22,109 nt of DNA, taken from Quadrisphaera sp. (GTDB lineage: Bacteria > Actinomycetota > Actinomycetes > Actinomycetales > Quadrisphaeraceae). A model generated the notes under the pieces. That model worked only from the letters and a program-made list of their open reading frames with translations. It was not told the origin of the DNA and searched no databases. Of this stretch, positions 7,213 to 14,118 are shown piece by piece. The translations under genes and the position numbers were made by a program. The stretch's first letter is position 1; every line of letters begins with the position of its first letter. The stretch covers positions 1-22,109 of the forward strand of contig JARIBR010000044.1 of the NCBI GenBank assembly GCA_029258695.1, written 5' to 3'.

Positions 7213-7830
7213 ATGCAGAAGCTGCGGGGCGCGTCGACGGAGCGCCCTCCCGGGTCCACGAGCCGGTCGAGGCGTCGCGGTCGCGCCGGGTCGTCGGGCC
7301 CCGACGTGACCGTCTACGGCATCACGACCGCCCGGCGCAGCCAGCAGGCCGACGTCTCCACCCGCGCCCGGCGCTACATGATCTCCATGACCATCCGTCT
7401 GGTGTGCTTCGTCGCCGCGTTCGCCTTCTACGGGCACTGGTACGCCTGGGTCGCCGCGCTGGGCGCCGTCTTCCTGCCGTACGTCGCCGTCCTCATGGCC
7501 AACGCCGGGCGCGAGCGCCGGGCGGAGCCACCCACGGCGATGATGCCGTCCGGGACCGGCGCGGGTCCCGGCGGAACAGGTCAGCCCTCCGCGCCGCGCG
7601 CCCTCACCGCCGTGCCGCGCCGGACCACCCCCGCGTCGGACCCCTGGAGCGACCCCAGGTCGGCGCCGCCGACATCGGCGTCGTCGGCGTCGTCGGGTGA
7701 GCCGCGGTGGCAGCACTCCTACACCGCGCCCACGACCTCGCGCCCCCACGACCCGCACGACCCTGACCTCCGGGCGCGCGACGGCGCCCCCCGCCCCGGG
7801 CACGGCACGCGGCGTGCCCGCGCGTCCTGA
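7213..7830 (+). CDS. DUF3099 small membrane protein with long disordered C-terminal tail
   Basis: 205 residues from ATG 7213. An Arg/Ser-rich cytoplasmic N-terminus leads to VTVYGITTARRSQQADVSTRARRYMISMTIRL in pieces matching the DUF3099 signature, then two transmembrane helices at ~62-76 and ~80-97 joined by a short GHWY turn, ending LPYVAVLMANA. These features identify the family; its function is unknown. The remaining ~105 residues are Pro/Ser/Thr/Ala-rich with many charges and look disordered. I recall most DUF3099 proteins as shorter. The gene diverges from fabG and lies upstream of SURF1, a neighbourhood I recall from other actinomycetes. The frame stays open far upstream, but that reading is an antisense shadow of fabG; the -10 element decides the start. 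Confidence 0.85.
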   Translation: MQKLRGASTERPPGSTSRSRRRGRAGSSGPDVTVYGITTARRSQQADVSTRARRYMISMTIRLVCFVAAFAFYGHWYAWVAALGAVFLPYVAVLMANAGRERRAEPPTAMMPSGTGAGPGGTGQPSAPRALTAVPRRTTPASDPWSDPRSAPPTSASSASSGEPRWQHSYTAPTTSRPHDPHDPDLRARDGAPRPGHGTRRARAS

Positions 7831-7884
7831 CTCCCCCGCGGCACCCGCTGGTGGGCCGGCCGGTCGACGGTGGAGACTGGCGCC

Positions 7885-8124
7885 ATGCCGGGCTTCCAGC
7901 ACGAGCCGCCGTCCGATCTCGTCTGCAGCGCCCGCGCCTGCGGGAAGCGCGCTGCATGGGGGCTGCGGTGGAACAACCCGCGGCTCCACACCGTGGAGCG
8001 GCGCAAGACCTGGCTGGCTTGCCAGGAGCACCTGCCGACCTTGAGCGAGCACCTCAGCGTCCGGGGCTTCCTACGCGAGGTGGTGGCCGCGGAGGACCTG
8101 GACCGCGGCGCGCGCAGCGCGTGA
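7885..8124 (+). CDS. Conserved actinobacterial small protein with Cys/His putative metal site
   Basis: 79 residues from ATG 7885, with GGAG ending 9 bases upstream; the sequence GAGACT-N6-ATG could alternatively act as a weak leaderless promoter. The pattern CSARACGKRAAWGLRWNNPR followed by LHTVERRKTWLACQEHLPTL is one I recognise from conserved hypothetical proteins near SURF1 in actinomycetes. C14-x4-C19-x26-C46-x2-H49 resembles a zinc-ribbon ligand set, so metal binding is likely but unproven. It ends with a helix (GFLREVVAAEDLD). No signal peptide or membrane segment is present. The gene lies 54 bases after DUF3099 and 13 before SURF1, so it is probably co-transcribed with SURF1. Function unknown. 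Confidence 0.75.
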   Translation: MPGFQHEPPSDLVCSARACGKRAAWGLRWNNPRLHTVERRKTWLACQEHLPTLSEHLSVRGFLREVVAAEDLDRGARSA

Positions 8125-8137
8125 TCCGCGCACGACC

Positions 8138-9004
8138 ATGACCGGTGCCCGATGGGTCAGGCCGGTGGCCCTCACGCTCGTGGCGTCGCTCGTGTGCGTG
8201 CTCCTGGGGTTCTGGCAGCTGGAGCGCCGGGCGACGCGGCTCGCGACGATCGCCGTCGTCGAGGCCGGCTTCGACGCCGACCCCCAGAGCTTCTCCAGGG
8301 TGCTGGGCCCACCGGGGTCGACCTTCGACGACGTCGACGAGTACACCCCGGTGCGGGTGCGGGGGGTCTACGACGAGCAGGGGACCCTGCTGGTGCGCAA
8401 CCGGCCGCTGGAGGGCACGTACGGGTACTACGTCCTCGTGCCCCTGGAGCTGCGCGGCGACGACGCCGGGACCACGCTGCTGGTCAACCGCGGGTGGATC
8501 CCGTCCGGCGCCAGCGGTCGAGCTCCGGACAGCGTGCCGCGGCCCCCGGGGGAAGAGGTCGAGGCGACCGTGCGACTGCGCGCACCGGAACCGGGCGACG
8601 GCCGTCAGGCGCCGGAGGGCCAGGTCCAACGGGTGGACCTCGCGGGGAGCGTCACCGACGCCCTCCTCGGTGAGGAGGGCGTCGGTGACGGATCACGCCT
8701 GGAGACCCGTGCCTATGGCCAGCTCGCCGCCGAGGACCCGCGCCCGTCCGACGCCCCGCTCCTGCTGCCCGAGCCGGACACCGATCCCGGACCTCACCTC
8801 GGCTACTCGGTCCAGTGGTTCGTCTTCGCCGGGGGCATGTGGGTCCTGCTGGTCGTCCACGTCCGCCGCACGCTGCGCGACGAGCGGGACGGCGACGCCG
8901 GGCCCGCGGCCGGCCACCCGCGGGTACCCCACGGCCAGCGCTCGCGCCGCCGCGCGGACGAGGAGGCCGAGGACGCTCTCCTGGATGCGGCCGAGCAGCG
9001 TTGA
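8138..9004 (+). CDS. SURF1-family cytochrome c oxidase assembly protein
   Basis: 288 residues. SURF1 proteins assist heme a insertion/assembly of aa3-type cytochrome oxidase in the membrane. The layout is canonical: N-terminal transmembrane helix (~8-24) ending in GFWQLERR, an extracytoplasmic domain with EYTPVRVRGVYD, LVRNRPLEGTYGYYVLVPL and LLVNRGWIPSG, and a C-terminal helix starting at GYSVQWFVFAGGMWVLLVV (~223-241). A charged cytoplasmic tail of ~45 residues follows. The coding sequence around residues 171-184 (SVTDALL-GEEGVGD) contains a perfect 19-bp-arm hairpin. ATG 8138 has no evident Shine-Dalgarno and follows the previous stop by 13 bases. Its link to ctaA at the far end of the window fits a role in heme-copper oxidase maturation. 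Confidence 0.9.
   Translation: MTGARWVRPVALTLVASLVCVLLGFWQLERRATRLATIAVVEAGFDADPQSFSRVLGPPGSTFDDVDEYTPVRVRGVYDEQGTLLVRNRPLEGTYGYYVLVPLELRGDDAGTTLLVNRGWIPSGASGRAPDSVPRPPGEEVEATVRLRAPEPGDGRQAPEGQVQRVDLAGSVTDALLGEEGVGDGSRLETRAYGQLAAEDPRPSDAPLLLPEPDTDPGPHLGYSVQWFVFAGGMWVLLVVHVRRTLRDERDGDAGPAAGHPRVPHGQRSRRRADEEAEDALLDAAEQR
8650..8690. repeat. Perfect 19-bp-arm hairpin inside the SURF1 gene
   Basis: CGTCACCGACGCCCTCCTC at 8650-8668 is followed by the loop GGT (8669-8671) and the exact reverse complement at 8672-8690. No mismatch or bulge. There is no T-run after it. It lies wholly inside the SURF1 reading frame. Confidence 0.95.
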
Positions 9005-9112
9005 CGCGGCGTCGGACCCACCGGCCGAGCCGGAGGAGCTCCCCGACCGAGGGGCGACCCCGCCGGCGACGGGCGCGACGGTCAGCAGCCCGCCGCGCCC
9101 CCTCACCACCGC

Positions 9113-9331
9113 TCATCCTGCGGCGGCAGCCCCCCGCGTCGCCCCGCCGCGGCTGCGCAGCGGCGTCTCGGACTCGGAGAGGATGCGGTGGACGAACCCG
9201 TAGGACCGTCCGGTCTCGGCAGCGAGGGTGCGGATGCTGGCCCCTGCCGTGTAGCGGTCCTTCAGCTCGTCGGCCAGCGCGCTGCGGCTGTCGCCGGTGA
9301 CGCGCTCACCCTTCCTGTACGGCTCTGCCAT
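9113..9331 (-). CDS. Small helix-turn-helix DNA-binding protein
   Basis: 72 residues from ATG 9331, preceded by an AGGAAGAGGAAG ribosome-binding stretch; longer upstream frames are not needed. The core ALADELKDRYTAGASIRTLA plus ETGRSYGFVHRILSESE is a short helix-turn-helix with the conserved RSYGFVHR recognition helix, and the end LRSRGGATRG is a basic tail. I recognise this as the small regulator-like protein that accompanies an ABC-F gene near suf and acn in actinomycetes (Rv1473A-like). Its target is unknown. It lies downstream of the ABC-F gene on the same strand but has its own good promoter (9428-9457) overlapped by palindromes, which makes autoregulation plausible. It converges with SURF1. 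Confidence 0.85.
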   Translation of the reverse strand: MAEPYRKGERVTGDSRSALADELKDRYTAGASIRTLAAETGRSYGFVHRILSESETPLRSRGGATRGAAAAG

Positions 9332-9427
9332 GACTTCCTCTTCCTGCGCACGCCCCGGGGGAGGCCGCACCGCCCGTGGTCTCCAGACGCGGGCCCTCCC
9401 AGCGAGGTCAACGATCAACCCCCTGAC

Positions 9428-9471
9428 AGCGTAAGCCTCCGAGATCACGCGTGACAAACCAGGGTGATCTC
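9428..9471 (-). promoter_or_regulatory. Promoter of the small HTH gene with overlapping palindromes
   Basis: On the minus strand, TTGTCA (9457-9452) is an 18-base spacing from TACGCT (9433-9428), the best -35/-10 pair in the window, giving a leader of about 90 nt before ATG 9331. The -35 is embedded in symmetric DNA: an 8-bp inverted repeat GAGATCAC (9441-9448) and GTGATCTC (9464-9471), plus the palindrome TCACGCGTGA (9445-9454). These AT-containing repeats stand out from the GC-rich background and look like an operator. Confidence 0.6.
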
Positions 9472-9494
9472 CCGGTGCGCCGCGGCACCGGCGC

Positions 9495-11093
9495 TCAGGC
9501 CAGCGAGACGAGCTCGGCGTAGTCGGGAGTCCAGTGGTCCTCCACGCCGTCGGGCAGCATGACGACCTTCTCGGGCTCGAGCGCCGTCACGGCGCCCTCG
9601 TCGTGGGTCACGAGGATCACCGCACCCGAGTAGCGGCGCAGCGCGTCGAGGACCTCGGCGCGCGAGGCCGGGTCGAGGTTGTTCGTCGGCTCGTCGAGCA
9701 GCAGGACGTTGGCGGCGCTGACCACGAGCATCGCGAGCGCCAACCGCGTCTTCTCCCCGCCGGACAGCACGCCGGCTGGCTTGTGCACGTCGTCGCCGAC
9801 GAACAGGAAGGACCCCAGGACGCTGCGTACCCCGGTGTCGTCGAGGTGGGGCGCCGACGTCACCATGTTCGAGAGGACCGTGCGCTCGGGGTCGATGGTC
9901 TCGTGCTCCTGGGCGTAGTAGCCGAGCTTGAGGCCGTGCCCGGGCAGCACCTCACCGGTGTCGGGGTCCTCCACGCCGGCGAGCAGGCGCAGCAGGGTGG
10001 TCTTCCCGGCGCCGTTCAGCCCGAGGACCACCACCTTGGCGCCGCGGTCGACGGCGAGGTCGACGCCGGTGAAGATCTCCAGCGAGCCGTAGGACTTGGA
10101 CAGGTGCTCGGCGGTCAGCGGGGTGCGTCCGCACGAGGCGGGCTCGGGGAAGCGGAGCTTGGCGACGCGGTCGGCCTTGCGGGTGCTCTCGGCCCCGGCG
10201 AGCATGCGCTCGGCGCGCTTCGCCATCTGCTGGGCCGCGACGGCCTTGGTGGCCTTGGCCCGCATCTTGTCGGCCTGCGCCATGAGCACGCCCGCCTTCT
10301 TCTCGGCGGTGGCCCGCTCGCGGCGCCGGCGCTCCTCGTCCGTCGCGCGGGCGGTGAGGTAGGTCTGCCAGCCCACGTTGTAGGCGTCGAGCACCCCGCG
10401 GTTGGCGTCGAGGTGGACCACCTTGTTGACGACCGCGTCGAGCAGCTCGACGTCGTGGCTGATGACCACGAGCCCGCCGGAGAAGGTCTTGAGGTGCTCG
10501 CGCAGCCAGGTGACGGAGTCCGCGTCGAGGTGGTTCGTGGGCTCGTCGAGGAGCAGCACGGAGGCGTCGGAGAAGAGGATCCGTGCGAGCTCGACCCGGC
10601 GTCGTTGGCCGCCGGACAGGGTCGAGAGCTCCTGGGAGAGCACCCGGTCGCCCAGGGAGAGGTTGGCGGCGATGGCCGAGGCCTCGGCCTCGGCGGCGTA
10701 GCCCCCCGCCGCGGTGAAGCGCGCCTCGAGCTTGGGGTACCGCGTCATCGCGGCGTCGCGGACGGCGTCGTCGTCGCTGGCCATCGCCAGCTCGCACTCG
10801 CGCATCCGTGAGCTGACGACGTCCAGCTCGCGGGCGGACAGCACCCGCTGGAAGCCGGTCTGGGTGAGGTCCCCGCTGCGAGAGTCCTGCGGCAGGTAGC
10901 CGACGGTGCCCGAGCGGGTGACGGTGCCGCCCGCGGGCTGCGTCTCCCCGGAGAGCACGCGGGTGAGCGTGGTCTTCCCGGCGCCGTTGCGGCCGACGAG
11001 CCCGATACGGTCGCCGGGGCCGACGCGCAGGTTCGCGTGGCTCACGAGCAGGCGGGGGCCGGCGCGCAGCTCGACGTCGGTCGCGGTGATCAT
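9495..11093 (-). CDS. ABC-F family ATPase (ribosome-associated translation factor type)
   Basis: 532 residues with two ABC cassettes and no membrane segment, the ABC-F design; these proteins bind the ribosomal E site and act as translation factors or antibiotic-protection factors. First cassette: Walker A GRNGAGKTT (34-42), signature LSGGQRRRVEL, Walker B VLLLDEPTNHLD. A basic, Ala/Lys/Arg-rich linker follows (EERRRRERATAEKKAGVLMA, then KAVAAQQMAKRAERMLAGAE). Second cassette: GLNGAGKTTLLR, LSGGEKTRLAL, VLLLDEPTNNLDPAS. All nucleotide motifs are intact. ATG 11093 has GGAGAG a few bases upstream. In actinomycetes I recall this type (Rv1473-like) near suf; resistance cannot be claimed from the sequence. 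The 148-base spacer upstream holds a GGGTCTC direct repeat (11110-11116, 11121-11127) but no clear promoter. Confidence 0.92.
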   Translation of the reverse strand: MITATDVELRAGPRLLVSHANLRVGPGDRIGLVGRNGAGKTTLTRVLSGETQPAGGTVTRSGTVGYLPQDSRSGDLTQTGFQRVLSARELDVVSSRMRECELAMASDDDAVRDAAMTRYPKLEARFTAAGGYAAEAEASAIAANLSLGDRVLSQELSTLSGGQRRRVELARILFSDASVLLLDEPTNHLDADSVTWLREHLKTFSGGLVVISHDVELLDAVVNKVVHLDANRGVLDAYNVGWQTYLTARATDEERRRRERATAEKKAGVLMAQADKMRAKATKAVAAQQMAKRAERMLAGAESTRKADRVAKLRFPEPASCGRTPLTAEHLSKSYGSLEIFTGVDLAVDRGAKVVVLGLNGAGKTTLLRLLAGVEDPDTGEVLPGHGLKLGYYAQEHETIDPERTVLSNMVTSAPHLDDTGVRSVLGSFLFVGDDVHKPAGVLSGGEKTRLALAMLVVSAANVLLLDEPTNNLDPASRAEVLDALRRYSGAVILVTHDEGAVTALEPEKVVMLPDGVEDHWTPDYAELVSLA

Positions 11094-11241
11094 GTCTCTC
11101 CAGGGTGCGGGGTCTCTCGAGGGTCTCGCTCGGGCGGTCGGCCCATGACCTCAGCGTCCGCACGGTGACCGGTGTTCCCGCAGGAGCCGTCGGCGCCGGC
11201 CGGGAGGCTCTCAGCGGCACGGGGCCGGCGGACCGCACCCC

Positions 11242-13314
11242 TCACCAGCCGGTCAGCGCCAGCAGGTCGCGCTCGAGCAGCGGGGCGGTGGTGCGCAGGT
11301 AGGTGCTCGTGACGTGCCCGCCGTCGAGGTAGACGCTCACGTTGCCGATCACGGGCGGGCAGGACTCCTCGTCGCAGAAGTAGCCACGGGTGTCCACCAT
11401 GCTCACCGTGGGGGGCAGCGCCGGAGTCCGACGCTCGATGAGGCCGTCGGCGTACACGGCCGAGGGCGCGAGGCTGCAGCTCGGGTGCTCGGCGCCGAGC
11501 CGGGCCACGCAGTCCGGCGTGTCCTGCTCGTGGCGCGGGCTGTCACGCATCGCGACCACGCGCACCCCGGCGTCGGAGAGCTGCTGCCACGCGGCGACGA
11601 ACCCGGGGGGCACGACCTCCTCGCTCGTCGCGTCGGTGCGGGTCCCGAGGGTGACCACCAGGTCCGGCTCCAGGCCGACGATCCGCTCCACCAGGTGGGA
11701 GCGCCACACCACGCAGTCCTCGTACCCCGGCCACCCCTCCTGGACGAACTCCGACTCCGACGACAGGTTGCACCCGCCGCGGACGATCGAGACGACCTGC
11801 CAGGAGCGCTCGCTCCCGATGGCGGCCAGGGGCGGCAGCCACTGGGCGGCGTGGGAGTCGCCGACCACGACCACCCGCCGCGCGGCGTCGTCCGGTCCCA
11901 CGACGCACACCTCGGCCTGCGTCCCGGCGCTCCCCGGGTCGTCCTCGTCGGTACAGCTCTCCGGGGGAAGGCGCGGCCAGTCCTCGCGGAGCACGGCCGG
12001 CGGCGGCAGCGGCTCGACGTCGCCGTCGGGGACCACCGCGCCGACCAGCGCGCTCGCCCCCGGGTAGGTGGCGGCGTCCAGGCCGGCACCGGCCCGGGCC
12101 GCCTCCCGGTCCAGCCACGCGGTGGTCCCGGCGCCCAGCAGCAGCAGGGGCGCGGCGCAGGCCACGAGCGCCACGGCGGAGACCGCAGGACGCCGGGCGG
12201 ACGACCACGCGCGGGCCGGGTCCTCGACCAGGGGCTGCGTCAGCGCGGCGAGCAGCAGCGAGAGGCCGACGACCGCCAGCGCGCCCGTCAGCGAGGGGGC
12301 CTCGCGCCCGGACCGCACGAGGTAGAGCACCAGCACCGGCCAGTGCCACAGGTAGAGGGCGAAGGAGATCCGTCCGAGCCAGCGCGAGGGCCCCCACGAC
12401 AGCAGGCGGTGCGCCCCGCCCGGTCCGCCCCGGTCGCCGGCGACGAGCACCGCGACCGCGCACAGCACCGGCCACGAGGCTTCCCAGCCCGGGAACCGCT
12501 GGGCGCCGTCGACCACCGCGCCGCAGAGGAGCAGCGCGATGACACCGGCCCAGCCCAGCACGGTGGCGGTGCGCCGGCCCGGCCGCAGGTGCACGAGGAG
12601 CAGGGCGACCAGGGCGCCGACGCCGAGCTCCCACAGCCGGGGCAGGGTCGAGAAGTAGGCCACCTGCTGGTCGCTCGCGGTGAGCACCACCGACCAGGTG
12701 AAGGACGCCGCGGTCACGGCCAGCACGGCAGCCACGCTCACCGAGCGGCCGTGAGCCAGCGCGCCCCGGCGCGCCAGCGCGGCCGCTCCCAGCCCCACGA
12801 GCAGCGGGGTGGCGAGCAGCACCTGGCCCTGGATCGAGAGCGACCACAGGTGCTGCATAGGGCTGGCGAGGACGTTCGCGGCGTTGTAGTCCACCGCCTC
12901 GCGCACCAGGCGCAGGTTCTCCGTGAACGTCACCGAGGAGACCAGGTGGTCGGCGACCTCGCGCCACCGGGAGCGCGGCAGCACCGCGGCGGAGGCCACG
13001 ACGGTGGCGAGGAGCACCAGCAGCGTCGTGGGCACCAGCCGCCACGCGGTGCGCGACAGGGTCGCCACGACCGCCACCCGGCCGGTGCGCGTCACCTGGC
13101 GGCCCAGGGTGGTGACGAGGAAGAAGCCGCTGAGGACGAGGAAGACGTCGACGCCGCCCGAGACCCGCCCGGTGGTGACGTGGTAGCCCACGACCAGGAC
13201 CACGGCCAGGCCGCGCAGGCCGTCGATCTCCCAGCGGTGGTGGGCGGCGGGGCGGCGGACCGGCGGGGCGGCCCGCCGGGCACGCCGGTCCTCGACGATG
13301 GACGTGGTGGTCAC
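11242..13314 (-). CDS. Membrane O-acyltransferase (family 3, OafA type) with C-terminal SGNH domain
   Basis: 690 residues from GTG 13314. The N-terminal half is an integral-membrane acyltransferase-3 domain: WEIDGLRGLAVVLVVGYH with the family R-x10-H motif (R35, H45-centred), GGVDVFLVLSGFFL, and about ten hydrophobic helices to residue ~410. The C-terminal half is an extracytoplasmic SGNH hydrolase-like domain: VVVVGDSHAAQWLPPL with nucleophile S487, and DGGH with D664 and H667. Such proteins transfer acyl (often acetyl) groups to cell-surface polysaccharides. An ATG at 13398 is in frame and sits right beside GGGAGG, but the spacing is too short and the extra residues are Arg/Gly-rich, so I prefer 13314. 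It is on the same strand as acVLRF1, 129 bases downstream of it. The acceptor is unknown. Confidence 0.88.
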   Translation of the reverse strand: MTTTSIVEDRRARRAAPPVRRPAAHHRWEIDGLRGLAVVLVVGYHVTTGRVSGGVDVFLVLSGFFLVTTLGRQVTRTGRVAVVATLSRTAWRLVPTTLLVLLATVVASAAVLPRSRWREVADHLVSSVTFTENLRLVREAVDYNAANVLASPMQHLWSLSIQGQVLLATPLLVGLGAAALARRGALAHGRSVSVAAVLAVTAASFTWSVVLTASDQQVAYFSTLPRLWELGVGALVALLLVHLRPGRRTATVLGWAGVIALLLCGAVVDGAQRFPGWEASWPVLCAVAVLVAGDRGGPGGAHRLLSWGPSRWLGRISFALYLWHWPVLVLYLVRSGREAPSLTGALAVVGLSLLLAALTQPLVEDPARAWSSARRPAVSAVALVACAAPLLLLGAGTTAWLDREAARAGAGLDAATYPGASALVGAVVPDGDVEPLPPPAVLREDWPRLPPESCTDEDDPGSAGTQAEVCVVGPDDAARRVVVVGDSHAAQWLPPLAAIGSERSWQVVSIVRGGCNLSSESEFVQEGWPGYEDCVVWRSHLVERIVGLEPDLVVTLGTRTDATSEEVVPPGFVAAWQQLSDAGVRVVAMRDSPRHEQDTPDCVARLGAEHPSCSLAPSAVYADGLIERRTPALPPTVSMVDTRGYFCDEESCPPVIGNVSVYLDGGHVTSTYLRTTAPLLERDLLALTGW

Positions 13315-13443
13315 CCCCGGTCGCGTGCGGTGTCCTGCCCCTGCGGCAGCCCGTGATCTTCCCACCGGGCCGCGCCGACCACAGCCGCGGCTCCGCATCC
13401 CTCCCGTCCGGAGGCACGGTCGGCCCAGAGCAACGACGCGGCG

Positions 13444-14118
13444 TCAGCGCCCGCCACCATCGGTGACGAGCACCCGTACCGCGCGGGCGCGGCGCGCCGC
13501 CTCGACGAGCACGGCGTGGCGGGGGTCGGGCACCGCCAGCAGCGCGCTGCGCGGCAGCGGGGCCAGCGCCCGCAGGGCCGGGTGGGAGAGCACGTCGTCG
13601 AGCAGGGCCGCGTCACCGCCACCGACGACGACGTCCGCCCGTCCTCCGGAGCGCTCCAGCACCCGGGCCACCGCTCCGACCGCCGCACCGACCAGGGCGT
13701 CGGCCTGGTGGGCGCGCCGGCGTGCGTAGCGCTGCTGGGACCACCCGCCGGCCGCGGTGCGGCCCTGCACCAGCCGGGTGCCGCCCGAGTGGTCGAGCAG
13801 CACCCCGTCGCGCGCCAGCCCGGCCGCCCACCCCCCGCGGCGCACGAGGACCAGCGCCGCGGTGCGGGGCCGGGCCGCGTGCTCCGCGAGCGCGGTCATC
13901 GGGTCCGTCCAGCCGGCGGGCAGCGGCGGCCACGGGACGGTGAGGACCGCGCGCGTGCCGTCGGCGGCGGTGAGCACGAGAGCCCGCGCCGAGGCCGAGA
14001 GCGCCGTGGCCCCGTGGGAGGCGCTGAAGCGCTCCACCCACCCGGACAGACGCTCGGGGGCCACCTCCGCGGTGCGGGAGGCGGCCCCCGAGCGTCTGCG
14101 GGGTGCGGCACCGGTCAC
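13444..14118 (-). CDS. acVLRF1-family peptidyl-tRNA hydrolase (eRF1-Vms1-like release factor)
   Basis: 224 residues from GTG 14118, which overlaps the sufT stop. The conserved start of the family is EVAPERLSGWVERFSASHGA (18-37), and the catalytic-loop region TAAGGWSQQRYARRRAHQAD (121-140) contains the GGWSQQ motif (124-129) that characterises the actinobacterial Vms1-like release factors. The family resembles eRF1 domain 2 and is thought to release peptidyl-tRNA from stalled or dissociated ribosomes. The central DLDHSGG-like strand reads VLLDHSGGTRLVQGR and the C-terminal VVVGGGDAALL supports the RNase-H-like fold. Residues 7-24 are encoded by a perfect long hairpin. Its place as last gene of the Suf operon is unexpected for a translation-rescue factor. 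Product name is from my memory of the family. Confidence 0.8.
   Translation of the reverse strand: MTGAAPRRRSGAASRTAEVAPERLSGWVERFSASHGATALSASARALVLTAADGTRAVLTVPWPPLPAGWTDPMTALAEHAARPRTAALVLVRRGGWAAGLARDGVLLDHSGGTRLVQGRTAAGGWSQQRYARRRAHQADALVGAAVGAVARVLERSGGRADVVVGGGDAALLDDVLSHPALRALAPLPRSALLAVPDPRHAVLVEAARRARAVRVLVTDGGGR
14047..14098 (-). repeat. Long hairpin at the start of the acVLRF1 gene
   Basis: CAGACGCTCGGGGGCC at 14047-14062 and its exact reverse complement at 14083-14098 form 16-bp arms. Inside them, after one A/C mismatch (14063/14082), CCTCC (14064-14068) pairs with GGAGG (14077-14081) around an 8-base loop. The whole structure is 52 nt, starting 20 nt after GTG 14118 and in the reading frame. 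No T-run follows on either strand. Confidence 0.95.

Noticed and set aside
9005..9112. Bidirectional terminator between SURF1 and the HTH gene
   Set aside because: Only 4-bp GC stems found; nothing convincing, although convergent genes would need one.
11110..11127. GGGTCTC direct repeat in the ABC-F leader as an attenuator of antibiotic-inducible type
   Set aside because: Two copies only, no leader peptide and no terminator/antiterminator pairing visible.
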